NCBI GenBank assembly: GCA_012845835.1
Contig: JABAKD010000023.1
Span: forward strand, 12,089,851-12,153,850
DNA: 64,000 nucleotides
DNA from: Undaria pinnatifida
Taxonomy: Eukaryota > Sar > Phaeophyceae > Laminariales > Alariaceae
Reading direction: 5' to 3'
Part shown: piece after piece, positions 33,370-44,261 of the stretch
Position numbering within the stretch: position 1 is the first letter of the stretch
Layout of the letters: every line of letters begins with the position of its first letter
Position numbers and translations under genes: made by a program
Notes under the pieces: generated by a model
The model's input: the letters and a program-made list of their open reading frames with translations, nothing else
Database searches by the model: none
What the model was told of the DNA's origin: nothing

Positions 33370-34459
33370 ATATCGACAGCAACCGTACCCAAACGACTCG
33401 GGTGCGCGTTGGAGTCGGGGCCACCCGCCGGAGCAGCAGAGAACGCCGCCGCCAGGACACGGACCCGGGCTTGGCGGATATGCGAACACCTTCCATCAAC
33501 CGTACCCAAATGACTCGGGTGCGCGTTGGAGTCGGGGCCACCCGCCGGAGCAGCAGAAAACGCCGCCGCCAGGACACGGACCCGGGCCTGGCGGATATGC
33601 GAACACCTTCCCCGGAGGACGTGGCCACGACCGCCATCATCATTCGGGCGGGCGCGGCCGAGGCAGGGGCGAGGGCTTCGGGCAAGTGCCACCGCCTAAT
33701 TTTCCGTCTAATTCGCCGCCGAATTTTCCACCTGATTTGCCGCCTGGAAATTTTCCCGACGCACCGCGGCACGCATTTGCGGCAGATTATCCCTACGAGA
33801 ACGAATACGTGGGATACTCGGGGTGGGGGGAGCCAGCGGGGCACTGGTCATCACCACCACCGAGAGCGGAGTTGGGGACTCCCGAGCAGCAGCAGCAGCA
33901 CCAACAACACCAAGAACAGCAAGAGGGCACGCCTCCTGCCACGTCTATCTTTGCTACTGCAACTCTCTCTTCTCCGGCTCCCGGCGCAGCTCAAGCCAGC
34001 GGAGCTCCTCTGCAGCTCTTCATCGCACGTAGTGTGAAAATGGACAAGTCTGAGTCTGGTGATTCTATTGCTGTAGATCGTGATGGTGTGGTGCGTGGTA
34101 GCGTTGTAGGACGTGTTGAGCCAGCGTTGATTACACGTGTTGCTAGCGCCCTTCGGTGTACCCCGGGGCAACCTAGGCCGTATGGTAGCGGGGAATGGGA
34201 TGCGGACTCGGGAGCTAGTGCCATGATGTCCAACAACAAAGAGGTCATGTACAACATTCGCTACCCTACAGACCAATACATACAGATAGGCGATTCAGGG
34301 TTGATTAGAGTCGAGGCAACCGGGGACGTCAATTTAGTATTTCACCAGCTAGATGAACACGGAAACCCGGAGGACGTTGTAGCGTGTGTGCAAGATGTGA
34401 TATATACTCCGTGGCTTGGCTTCAACCTTTTCTCGATTTGGAAGGTGGCTCACAAATAG
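33370..34459 (+). pseudogene. Copia B gag C-terminus and protease
   Basis: The frame is open from about 33370, with the first ATG only at 33686, so that ATG is not the true start. It carries a Pro/Gly/His-rich spacer, two copies of a YPNDSGARWSRGHPPEQQ unit, a PNFPSNSPPNFPPDLPPGNF stretch and a Gln tract (about 33880-33925). An aspartic protease follows, with active site DADSGASAMMSNNKE near 34200. It ends WLGFNLFSIWKVAHK before a stop; the gag-pre-integrase part continues in other frames. Confidence 0.8.
33380..33612 (+). repeat. About 117-bp tandem duplication in copia B gag
   Basis: AACCGTACCCAAA starts both copies (about 33381 and 33498). They are nearly identical, and in the gag frame they duplicate the WSRGHPPEQQ...PGHGPG peptide. 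Confidence 0.88.
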
Positions 34460-34880
34460 TCCTGTTCTGTAAACCCCACTGGTACACAAGCGGGAAGGCT
34501 CCGCTTCATTCGGGGATCGGCGAACGACTCCCTCTACGCCACCCGACTCCCCCCTCCTCCGTTGCCAGTGGATGTAGCGAATGAAAGTGCCCCCGAGTCT
34601 TCTGCTTGCAACCCACCGATGCCAGTTGGTGCCGTTGGTGCTTCGCGTGAGAGTGCATTCGTGTCTGCTGCCTACATATCCCCCCCGGTTCCTCTTAGTG
34701 AAAACAGCCTCGTACAACCTTCGAGCGTTGTGATGGCTTCCCCCATGAAGTTGGAGCTTGAGCTTGAGACTGCTTTATCCCACCCCACTCCGTGCGATTC
34801 AAGTACGGCATGGAATTATTGACCCCAGAGCATTTCTGACGAGAAGACAGAGGCGTATGCCATAGCATGGGACATTTTGT

Positions 34881-35640
34881 ATGATGCAAGATAGAGAGAG
34901 TGAAGAGTGTGCACTGGCCATTTTGGGCCCCGGGAAAAACCCTTTCCATGTTGGCAACGATCGCCAGCGAGTTTATATTTTCGTGTTCCATGACCGCGCC
35001 GGCCACCTGTCCAAACCTATTTTGAGGGAATCTGCTCGGCAGCGAGGGATCACCCTCACCGGACGGATGGAACCCTGCACTACGTGCATACCGGCGAGGG
35101 GGACGCGAGCGGACGTGCCGAAGCAAAGCGAGGGACGAGCGGGGAAGGCGCCTGGCGATCTCCTACATATCGACATGTGCGGCCCGTACACCACCACCAT
35201 AGGCGGCAACCACTACATGTTCTATGCTGTCGATGCTGCAACGGGCTACATCGCGAACTACGCCCTGCGTCGCAAGTCTGACGCCGTGGCCGTCTTCCGG
35301 CGGTGTATCGTCGACCTAGCCCAGAAGGCGGGGACGAGGATACGGAGTGTCCGTGGCGACTGTGATCCGCTCTGGACCAGCAAGGACTTCCGTGATGTCT
35401 GCTCCACCATGAGAATCGCCGTGCAGTACTTCCCCCCCGGAGCGCAGCAATAAAATGGGGTAGTGGAGAATACAATCCAGCGTTGCAACCAAATCGCCAT
35501 GGCATCTCGCCGCGCCGCGGACCGACGCTTGGGGCCGGAGGGGTTCTCGTGTGTTCGCGGCTTGGATGCTCGCGGGGACAAGCTCTGGGCGGAATTGGCG
35601 AAGGATGACGCGCAGAAGCTCAAGGAGGAGCTTCCCCTTC
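34881..35640 (+). pseudogene. Copia B integrase
   Basis: The frame opens with the gag-pre-integrase zinc site (H37, H42, C66, C69) and then the DDE core: D98 in LHIDMCGPY, D160 in SVRGDCDPLW and, after an in-frame TAA at codon 191, E196 in NGVVEN. D160-E196 spacing fits D35E. The stop replaces a residue in the normally invariant Q-x-NGVVE stretch, five codons before the catalytic Glu, so any product would lack it. The frame then shifts near 35640 into the phase of the next feature. Confidence 0.85.
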
Positions 35641-37252
35641 AAACCCCGGTCACGCGTCGCCGCAGGAGCTGTTCACCGGCAAAAAGGGTGCTTTCTTGGT
35701 GGTGCCGTCTTTTCAGTACGGTTTCATGTACCGGGAGAGGAGGTCGAAGCTGGACGACAAGGCAGTGTCGTGCTACTTTCTCAACGCGGGCGACAACCAT
35801 GCCGATTGCCGTGTGAAGGTACTCAGGGATGACACAGGGCGCGTATGCTACTCTAGCAACGTTACATGGGTGCCACTGCCACAGTCGGGGGGAGGGGGGT
35901 TCAGTACTGCCCCTTCCGCGCCCGCACCGCCCACGCCGCCGGGGGTGTCATTCGAGATTGCCTCGACGCCGCCCACCACTGCCGGTCCGCTGCCCGCGCA
36001 CTCACCAAGCGCTCACACCTCGCCGCCACCCGGACCGACTGCTATGCCGCCCGCCGCTGCCGGTCCGCCGCCCGCGCACTCACCCAGCGCTCACACCTCG
36101 CCGCCACCCGGACCGACTGCTATGCCACCCATCGCTGCCGGTCCGCCGCCCACCGCTGCCGGTCCGCCGCCCGCGCACTCACCCAGCGCTCACACCTCTC
36201 CGCCGACCGGACCGTCTGGTATGCTGCCCGCTGCTGCCGGTCCGCCGCCCGCGCACTCACCCAGCGCTCACACCCCTCGCTCGAAGCCGCCTGCCACTGC
36301 AGGTACACCGCCTGCAGCAGCCATCTGGCCGCCACCACCGCTGCAATCGTCATTACCGCTGTCCGCGCACTCACCCAGCGCTCACACCTCGCCGCCGCCC
36401 GGACCGGCTGCTATGCCGCCCGCTGCTGCCGGTCCGCCGCCTGCGCACTCGCCCAGCGCTCAAACACCGCCTGCTGCATGTTCGCCGATGCTGGAGTGGT
36501 TTCTATCTTCCATCGAGGACGCCGGCTCGACGACATCGTCATCGCCATCACCGGCGGCGACACCGGCCCCGCGGACGTACAGAAGGAGACAGCCGCCGCC
36601 GGTCGCCGCACGATATTCTTCGCCGCTCACCCCCCATGCAACGAGAATGCTGGGCAAGAAGGGCGACGAGCGCGTGCCGGGAAGGACCAGGTCGGAGGGC
36701 CGTCAGCTTTCAGGCGTGCCGGAAGAAGCGATCTCTACGCCGCTGCCGGAGGCGACGTCGTTCGACCACGGGGTAGGACTTCTATCTCATGCGGGGGAGG
36801 ATGTGCTACTGTCGCTGCTGGCCAACCGGGGGGCCCTGAACGCGAAACGAGTGCTCCTGCAGGGGCACGGATCTGGTGAGCTGGGGGGCAGAGGCAAGCA
36901 GCATGCGGGGTCGGGGGGCGTGGAGGAGAGCAAAGGTGCACCGCCATACGACACCACGGGCGGGGGGGAGAGCGGGGGTAACTATTGGTCGCTTGGGCCG
37001 TCGGGACGGGGAGTGCCGCTCGGCCTTGTGTCGCGACTCGCCACGCGGGAGGATGTCGACGCAGCTTTTCGCGAGATGCGCCCCTCTCACCTGCGGCCCG
37101 ACATGCCCCTCTGCCACGCCAAGGACCTCCTCGAACCAAAGACGTTCAGGGAGGCGCGTGACGGTGAGCATGGCGCACAGTTCATGGACGCGGCTAGGCA
37201 TCAAGTGTTCGGTTTGCTTGAAGCAGGGACGTTCGAAATTGTTGACAAGTAG
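35641..37252 (+). pseudogene. Copia B integrase C-terminus, Pro-rich linker, RT start
   Basis: From about 35645 this phase reads PGHASPQELFTGKKGAF, then VPSFQYGFMYRERRSKLDDKAVSCYFLN, the copia integrase C-terminal region. A long Pro/Ala/Ser linker follows (35990-36470), then a charged spacer. The RT N-terminus is LCHAKDLLEPKTFREARDGE and ARHQVFGLLEAGTFEIVDK before a TAG at 37250. The same phase continues after the stop, so this is one nonsense mutation in a formerly continuous frame. Confidence 0.82.
35990..36470 (+). repeat. 60-66-bp Pro/Ala/Ser minisatellite in copia B linker
   Basis: About six degenerate units encoding AAGPPPAHSPSAHTSPPPGP and variants. Plus-strand landmark GCGCACTCACCCAGCGCTCA recurs with small changes. 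It occupies the same integrase-RT position as the minisatellite in copia A. Confidence 0.88.
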
Positions 37253-38551
37253 CAACGAATAGACAACGTGATCAGTAGTAAGCTCATTTTTGATTGGCAG
37301 GTTGATCAATTTGGTTGGCCTAAGAAAGCGAAGGCGAGACTTGTAGCTAGGGGTGACATGCAGAGAGAGTACATTGAGTTTGGAGATTTGTACGCGCCTA
37401 CTGTTGCTTCGTCCAGTGTCCGTTTGTTGGCTGCATTGGCGTGTGAACATGACCTAGAGTTGTGCCATTTCGATACAGACCAGGCTTTTGTGAGGGCAGG
37501 TCTTGCCGAGGATGTCTATATGTGATTGACAGAAGGGTGTGGTTCATTGTCAGGGAAGGTTGTGAAGCTGAGCAAGAGTCTTTATGGTTTGAGACAGGCA
37601 TCCAGACAGTGGTACGCATTACTGAGGAAGTGTCTTTTGGCTTTGGGGTTTGTGCAGTGCTTGGCTGATTCGTGTGTTTTTCGTTTGGTTGAAGGGGGGG
37701 AAGTAGTGATGCACCTAGTGGTGCATGTTGATGATATTTTTGCCGTGGGAAAGAAGGAAAGGTGTGATCAGTTCGGTAAGGATCTCGGACGTCTTGTTCC
37801 AGTTAAGTCGTTGGGCGAGCTCAAGTGGTACTCGGGGTGCTATTACGAGAGAGACAAGGGGGCAGGGAGGTTGACTATTTCGCAACAGGCGTACACGGAA
37901 GAAATGGGAGAGAAGTATGGTGTGAAATGGGGCAACGCTATCCCGACTCCCACAACTTGGAGGCTTTGGGATTTTGATGTTGACGAGCCGAATGTTCTGT
38001 TTCCTTTCCGAGAGTTGATCGGTGCGCTTTCGTGGATTGCCTTGTTGACCAGGCCGGATATCGCGAACTCAGTGAGGGCAGTAGCAAGGTATTGCAGTGC
38101 GCCGAAGCTGATCCACTGGAAAGCGGCACGTAGTATACTAGGGTATGCAATGAGGACGAATTATTTTGGGGTTTCTTTTCAGAAGGGGACGTTGACGGGG
38201 ATTAGTTTGATTTCGTTCGCAGACGCCAACTATGCTTCGCGCAGTACGGACAGGAGCAGCGTGTCGGGGGGAGTAGTGATGTGTGCGGGGGGGCCTGTTT
38301 CGTGGTACTCCAAGACGCAGAAGTGTGTGACTCTCTCGACTACTCAGGCGGAGTATGTGGCTATGTCGGACATGGGGAAGGAGATTTTAGTTTTGAGGCA
38401 GGTTTGGTGCTTTATGTTGCCGAAGGCAAGGATGCCGTGCATTGCCATGTATGAGGATAACGAGGGTGCCATCCAAATCGCAAAGCACCCGATTTCGAAC
38501 TCGAACTCGAAGCACATTGACGCGAGGCATCACTTTTTAGGGAACTGGTAG
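37253..38551 (+). pseudogene. Copia B reverse transcriptase and RNase H
   Basis: Same phase as the preceding feature, with a further stop (TGA at 37523) in VYM-stop-LTEGCG. RT motifs: ARLVARGDMQREYIEFGDLY, LCHFDTDQAFVRAGL, LSKSLYGLRQASRQW and the catalytic VVHVDDIFAVG near 37725. RNase H motifs: FADANYASRSTDRSSVSGG, LSTTQAEYVAMSD, YEDNEGAIQIAKHP and SNSKHIDARHHFL. A 1-base change near 38530 shifts the end; the terminal RNase H reads on in the next phase to about 38660. It resembles the copia A protein closely enough to be the same broad lineage. Confidence 0.9.
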
Positions 38552-38970
38552 AAAGGAAGGAGGTCGAAATTATCCACGTACTGTCGCAGTACCAGCATGC
38601 TGACTTCCTCTCCAAGGCGTTACCTGAGAGGGAGTTTGAATTTCACCGGGGGATAGTGATGAATTTTGATGGGATTTCTCTCTCGGATAGTGTTTGGTTT
38701 TCTGACTTTCGATTTCTTACATGTTTTTTTGTTTAGTTTTCTGATGTATCTTTATGAGGGTTCAAGGACTTGCATTCAAATTGATCGATGGAAAATACTG
38801 AATAGTGTTTGAGTTTTAATGGTCATGGATATGATGAGAATGGATTTGAGTATTTTTGCAAATGCAACATTTTTTGTTTTCTGGACTTGAGTAAAGAAAA
38901 ACTCTGCAGTATTTTGGTATCTGGGAATGGACGTTCTAAAAAGGTAGCCTGGATAAATCATGACAATGAT

Positions 38971-38984
38971 GCGAGTAGAGGGGC
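38971..38984 (+). promoter_or_regulatory. Polypurine tract of copia B
   Basis: GCGAGTAGAGGGGC immediately precedes the 3' LTR. It is purine-rich and in the expected place. Confidence 0.65.
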
Positions 38985-39485
38985 TGTTGGACGTACTCAC
39001 TCCATTGTCAGATTGCAAGCAAGAATTCGTCGAAAAGATGGATCGGAGAATTTTGAGGGTTTCGTATATGTGTGGGATGGATCTCCACAACGGGATTTTG
39101 TGTTGTGGGTTTTTATGTGCCCGAACAATATCACTCTATTTTTCGACTCTATTTTGCCTGTTTCTTGTGTCTTCTCTGTGTCTCTTCTACGGCTACCACG
39201 CCAAGGGCTACCACGCCCCATCTATATTGCAAGGGCTATCACGCCTTCACCACTGCACGGCTACCACGCCTGTATATTTGCATCCCGGCTACCACGCCAC
39301 AGTTCCGAGTTCCATTTCTGGGTTATCATACCTAAGCTATCACGCTCCACCACACACGTAAATCGGGTCATCACACCCGCCTTAGTTGCTAGTAGTTCGT
39401 AGTTTACCGATCACCGGCTATTACGCCACCTTTCTCCTCCACCTACACCACCACCGGGGCGCCACACATACCAACCTACTCCACA
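38985..39485 (+). repeat. 3' LTR of copia B
   Basis: 501 bp, same length as the 5' copy, with the same GGCTAYCACGCC array. CATAG follows at 39486-39490. Confidence 0.95.
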
Positions 39486-39490
39486 CATAG

Positions 39491-40889
39491 ATACTCTACC
39501 ATTTATTTCTCGGCCGGGCTCGTCCTTCCTGACCTCCAGCAACAACAAATTTGTCCCAACCTTTTTCCCATCACTAGTCGTTTCCGGACCTGCAGACGAA
39601 ATCTCACAAGGGCCAGTCCAACACTGCACTAATTTTGCGGTCAAAGCGAATTTCTTACTTCTTGAATCCGTTTCTCTCGTTTTTAGCACATGTTTACCCC
39701 CTCCAGATATGGTACTATGATCATCGTATACCCAGACCCATCCTCCTGCTTCAAACTTGGGGCGCTTTGTTATTAACTCCTCAAGGTTCTCATTAGCAGC
39801 CTCATGTCTAGCCTTGGTAAGACGGTCTTCCTCCCTCACTAATTGGTATGTCTTAGTTTGCCTCTCTCTCATGAGTTCCAGGTATTCCAATTGGTCTTGT
39901 TTCAGACCTTGATGACCTCTTACCCCTCGCCCTTCCAAAATAGTCATTGGCAACTTCGGATATCTCCCTATATGCACCTCGTTGGGAGCTAGTCCCGTAC
40001 CTCTACTAACATTGTTGTTGTGTGCAGCTACTGCGTGCATCAACATCTCATCCCAGTTCTTTTGATTGTCTGCAATTAAATATGACAGCATCTGACAAAG
40101 GGTATGGTTCAACCTCTCAACCATTCCGTTTGTTTGTGGATGATAGGAGCTAGTAAACTTCTTGACAGCTCCCAATGTCTGGTAAACCGCAGTACTTACT
40201 TGTGAAATGAACTCTGTACCTCGATCTGATAAAAAGGTGTGTGGGCACCCCCATCTCGGTATGTAGTCATCCACTATTCGGGCAGCACAACCTCGAGCTG
40301 TTTTCTCTTCCTTTGTCATAGCATACCCTTCTGCGTGTCTACTGAATAAATCTACAATCAATAACACATACGTATTGCCTCGCTCCGTCTCTGGCAATGG
40401 TCCTAATAAATCAAAAGAAATCATCTGTCCTGGGCGAGTAGGAAGTGGTAAGGAAACCAATGGCCAGCGGATGGTGTTGCGTGCCGTTTTTCTCGCTTGA
40501 CACGTATAACATCTCCGTATCCACCACTTTACACTATCCGCCATACCAATCCACCAATAATACCTTTGCAACATGTTCAAGGTCACCTTCTCGCCCAAAT
40601 GTACTGCCTCTTTGTGAGTACAATCCATAACCCATGGTCTCAGCAACAGCGGCACATAGGTTCTCACAGGCTCGTCTCCCAGCAATCGCTCAAATCGTCC
40701 AGGATTCCTGTCATCATGATGGGCAGGTTCCGGTGTTAAACGTTTCACTAAAAGTTTGCGTGCATCTGAAAGTTCTTTTAGCTCCCCTTGTGAGACCAAC
40801 CGCTTGATTTCCGATATTTCTGCTGTATCAGGTATAGTTTCTTCCGTGATCTCTCCCACAGGAGCACCTGACTGAGTGCAAAAACTCAA
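39491..40889 (-). pseudogene. Gypsy integrase
   Basis: About 466 gypsy codons of a 492-codon frame that runs on into copia B. Zinc finger H92, H97, C127, C130. DDE core D160 (ISFDLLGP), D222 (LSDRGTEF) and E258 (NGMVERLNH), with exact D35E spacing. The GPF/Y-type module WTGPCEI is at about 425. The catalytic residues are all present, so this domain decayed little before copia B cut it just after EINGRVSM. The chromodomain part lies 7.9 kb away at 31605-31060. The start at 40889 is internal to pol. Confidence 0.92.
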
Positions 40890-41628
40890 TTGCGATTCTT
40901 GCGGATTCGTCTTTCATTTGTGCTTCAGCCCATTCACTTGCCGTCTTTTCACACAATTTTTCACCGAACTCCCGCGCTTCTATGCTGTCAATTTCTTCTT
41001 CCGGAAGCTCTTCATTATTATCCGAAGGATCGGGATTACCTACTACTCCGGCACTACCTCCTTCATCCTCAGGGTTAATCACCGATATAGTTTGTTTCTC
41101 AGCCAAACCTAATAAAGATCTTCCTTCTTCAGTTATAGGAAAAGCATGTAATACCAGCCCTGGCTCCCATTGGCCACTAATTACTGACGTAGGTCGCACT
41201 AATAATAATGGTGTTTCATCTGGTATAGCGAACCTACGATTTGGTTCTACTATTTTGGACAGCCTTCTCGCACGTTCCTTCTGGATCACCTTCCAAGTTT
41301 GAGCTGATTGCTCGATGGTAGTGAACGGCGCAGTCCTCAGCTCTCTCTCCCCCACCGCAAAAATAAACCCGGGGTCCAAGTATCCTGACCTATTATTATG
41401 TTGGTTGCTTGCATGGTTCGCTGCCAGCTGCTCAATTTGCACTCCGCTTGCTCCGATCAGATAAACATCAATATCTGTAGGGTCAGATAATCGAACATCA
41501 GGGTGATTGTCAGCTTCTGTGGCAGGTAATGGTAACCGCGACAGTAGGTCAGCGTTGCCATTGGACTTCACTGGTCTATACTCCAAGGTGTACGTATACG
41601 CACTCAAAAAATCAAACCATCTTTGCAC
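40828..41628 (-). pseudogene. Gypsy RNase H C-terminus and linker to integrase
   Basis: Starts in the RNase H end, MQRWFDFLSAYTYTLEYRPV then SNGNADLLSRLPLP, with the Asp of the conserved NADxLSR motif. A 200-codon linker without recognised domain follows, with an acidic stretch (NPSDNNEELPEEEIDSIEA-like). It overlaps the integrase frame out of phase, so one frameshift lies near 40880. Confidence 0.8.
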
Positions 41629-41987
41629 CCTATTAACTTTTGTTGATTTTTCAGGTTTTTCAACGGTTGATGATCACTCACTACAACAAAAGATATACCA
41701 TAAAACAGTTGTCGGTTCTTCATGACCGCCCACACAATCGCTGCACACTCCAATTCTGTTGCGCTCCAGTTTCGCTCATTCGGCAATGTGCTCCTACTAA
41801 GAAAACACAGCGGTCGGTTGGATTGATCAGGTTGCATTTGCTCTATCACCGCACCCAACCCATCGACTGATGCATCGGTTATCAGTCGGAAAAGTCTATC
41901 TATCTCCTCATATAGCCGCTTTAAAATCTGGAACGCTAGAACGTCTGGACTTGTCAGCCGTTTAAATAAAGTCTGCACTATTTCCAC
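41604..41987 (-). pseudogene. Gypsy RNase H, N-terminal part
   Basis: LFRLITDASVDGLGAVIEQ contains the first RNase H Asp. LCFLSRSTLPNERNWSATEL contains the Glu region (YSATELE-type), and VVVSDHQPLKNLKNQ the third Asp. The frame is lost at QQKLIGC and resumes as MQRWFDFL in the neighbouring feature, so one frameshift separates them. Confidence 0.88.
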
Positions 41988-42039
41988 ATGACATGCTCAA
42001 CTGTGAACGCGAATTTAACTCCTTTCTTCAAAAGGTTAT

Positions 42040-42390
42040 TCAGAGATCTGGTAACAGTTGCCATTTTTGTGGCAAAAATTTCCGACAGTGCGACGGAGCA
42101 CCCAACAGTGACCGTAATTGGCTCACGTTTGTAGGCATCGGAAGCTTAGTCATTGCTTCCACCTTACTAGGATCCGGCTCTATTCCCTTAGCCGTAACAC
42201 GATGGACCAAAAATTTGATCGTGCGCGCGCCTAAAAATGCCTTTTTAGGTGCTAGTTTTAAATCAAAAGTTGTCAATCTCTCGAAAAATCTGTCAAGGTC
42301 ACACACATGCTCTGCACCGTTTTTTGAAAAACACACAATATCATCAATAAACAGACGCACACGCTCTAATCCATCACAAACTCTCAGCAT
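42040..42390 (-). pseudogene. Gypsy reverse transcriptase, palm and thumb
   Basis: Contains the catalytic box RLFIDDIVCFS (FIDD form of YxDD), then the FFERLTTFDLKLAPKKAFLG and KFLVHRVTAKGIEPDPSKVE blocks typical of Ty3/gypsy RT. LPMPTNVSQLRSLLGAPSH marks the start of the connection. The flanking frames are shifted. Confidence 0.9.
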
Positions 42391-42445
42391 ATTTTATTGG
42401 AACCACCCAGGACTGGATGCAAGGCCCATCGGCATAACTGTCTAT

Positions 42446-42655
42446 TCATAATGTATTTCCATTTTGAGTACCCACAGCCGTCAGCGGAATCGAGTCTACG
42501 TGTATGGCACACTGGAAAAACCCGCTAACCAAATCCATAGTGCTGATGAACACATTGGCTCCGCTAAGGTCTGATAATAAATCATCCACTGTGGGTAAGG
42601 GCATCATCACCGGAATTATGGACTGTGCGTTCAATCGTTTGTAGTTGCAAGTCAA
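42446..42655 (-). pseudogene. Gypsy reverse transcriptase, fingers and first Asp
   Basis: TCNYKRLNAQSIIPVMMPLP then LLSDLSGANVFISTMDLVSG matches the RT segment with the first catalytic Asp (MDLVSGFFQ). It ends at a stop before the FIDD segment. Confidence 0.88.
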
Positions 42656-42770
42656 CCTCTAATACGACCGTCAGCCTTGGCAATGGCCACGAGTGGGCTC
42701 GTCCAACAACTACTATAGGACCGGCGTAGTATTCCTGCCAGCACAAGTTTATCAATCTCCGTTTTTCACC

Positions 42771-43121
42771 TTACTTAGCAGCTAGCACAGGGGAGTGCCT
42801 GTATGGTCGTTGTCTCACCGGTTGTGCATCTTTCTTCAAAATTATGCGAAAAGGGTCAACCGTGACGCGTCCCAAATCAGTGCTATGCTTGGAAAATCGA
42901 TGTGCATATTTGCAAAATAGAGCACCCAACGCGTCAATGTCTTCGGCTGTCCATAAGGTCTCCTCAAAATCAAGGGGTGTATTGCCCTTAAATGTTTGGG
43001 AATTATGCTCCATAACCTCAAAAAAGCTTGTTTTTGTGCCGTAGATAAACCAGATAGTACAGCTGCTGGTATTCATCATCCGATTTTTCCGAGTTACCGC
43101 CACCACAGACAACCACCTCAT
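42771..43121 (-). pseudogene. Gypsy pol segment upstream of RT
   Basis: The second half, HRFSKHSTDLGRVTVDPFRI then ILKKDAQPVRQRPYRHSP, is the classic lead-in to Ty3/gypsy RT. The first half has no assigned domain. Confidence 0.82.
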
Positions 43122-43160
43122 TTACTCTTGGAACGTCGTTGGGGATGATGGCTGCATTAT

Positions 43161-43537
43161 CTAATTACACTGTACCAGGCGATCACCACCCACTCCAAAT
43201 CGCATACCCCTTTTCACCAGAAATCCGTCTTCTTTTACTCGTCGTATGGGGATTTCAGATATTATATATACCTGCCTCAACGATGGCTTCCTGAGGGAAC
43301 CGATCCGACCCAACCGGATACAATAAGCCCCCTTTTCGGCTTCAGTACCATCCGCGTTTGTGAGGCTTACCAGCAACCATGACATGGCGTTTGGCAATTT
43401 GTGGTTATGACTGGCGACAAGGACGATTACACGACCTTTCCCCTTAGGTTCCACCATGCCTACTGCGTTATTGATCCACTTTCTGTAACGCTCCTCCTTC
43501 AATTCCAATTCATTTGTTTTGGTAGCAAAAGTTACGA
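43161..43537 (-). pseudogene. Gypsy protease-RT spacer, cut by a MITE
   Basis: Real gypsy coding begins at about 43537 (VTFATKTNELELKEERYRKW); codons above that come from the MITE. It has no recognised catalytic domain. It probably encodes the protein spacer between protease and RT. Confidence 0.65.
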
Positions 43538-43539
43538 TA

Positions 43540-43705
43540 CAGTAGGTGGCCCTATATAGTGCGGGTGTCCGATATTGTGCGGGTGAAATCGTTTGGCACA
43601 ACGTGGACCCCTCTATAGTGGCCGGTTTTTATATAGTGCGGGTGCCCGGTATAGTGCGGGTAAATTTTCGTGACACATACCCGCACTAAATAGGGCCACC
43701 TACCG
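43540..43705. mobile_element. 166-bp pogo-like MITE
   Basis: Terminal inverted repeats of about 27 bp: the left end starts CAGTAGGTGGCCCTATATAG and the right end, reversed, starts CGGTAGGTGGCCCTATTTAG. TA lies directly outside on both sides (43538-43539, 43706-43707), the target duplication of Tc1/mariner-pogo elements. The interior repeats an ATAGTGCGGGT motif. No ORF, so non-autonomous. It sits between the protease and RT parts of the gypsy element. Confidence 0.85.
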
Positions 43706-43707
43706 TA

Positions 43708-44222
43708 TGGTTGTCTTTTCGCTCACGTCTCGATATTTTCTTATAGGGAAGTGCGACCAGCTGTCCCTACCAAGCAAAACATCCACCGTCATTGCTTCTT
43801 TTGGTACAACATGAGCAAAAACAACTAAACAGACGGTCGGGGACCTGGCCGACCCTTGATCTGTTTTCTTAATGTTTTCCAACTGAATGTTTAGACGTAC
43901 ATAGCTAGAGGTTATTAAGGGTACTCCGTGGAAACCTCCCCAAGTTTTTGGTGCTATTTCCGTCCTTCCATCACCCGAACCAGAACCACAAGCAAGCATT
44001 TTCCTGCCTTACCTTTTCCTTGATAAAGGATGCAGGGCTTCCCGTACCCACTAGTGCTGTGCACGCTCGTGTCCGCAGCGCCTTGCTGCCTCCGAACAGC
44101 CAAATCTTCGCCGTAGGGTCCCGTCTATCCTGAACTACCTCTCCGCCCACCGCCCGGGTAAATTCGGAAAAATAATCTGAGCGTTCTCCTCTCACCGAAC
44201 ACACACGTATTGGAGGGAACAC
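43708..44222 (-). pseudogene. Gypsy retroviral-type protease, active Asp lost
   Basis: Two overlapping frames (44222-43971 and 43999-43700) together span a retropepsin-like domain that would cut the polyprotein. The active-site region reads ALVGTGSPASFI, where the family has DTGS; the codon at 44046-44048 is GGT, one transition away from GAT. The C-terminal part keeps TVDVLLGRDSW, the usual closing motif. The frameshift near 43985 and the missing Asp each inactivate it. Confidence 0.8.
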
Positions 44223-44261
44223 GGGAACAGGACCATCAGAATCGTCCCTTGTTGACTGATT

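Larger units (their letters stand above)
31611..39485 (+). mobile_element. Ty1/copia LTR retrotransposon B inside the gypsy element
   Basis: A 7,875-bp element with 501-bp LTRs (31611-32111, 38985-39485) and CATAG target duplications at 31606-31610 and 39486-39490. The insertion broke the gypsy integrase between a Met codon and the following Tyr codon. The plus strand encodes gag, protease, integrase, RT and RNase H in copia order. Frames are broken by at least three shifts and three in-frame stops (35451, 37250, 37523), and by a shift near 38530. LTRs differ at about 16 positions by eye. Confidence 0.95.

Noticed and set aside
33264..34037. 257-codon plus-strand frame in copia B
   Set aside because: An Arg-rich shadow of the true gag-protease phase, which carries the recognisable protease and the repeat peptide.
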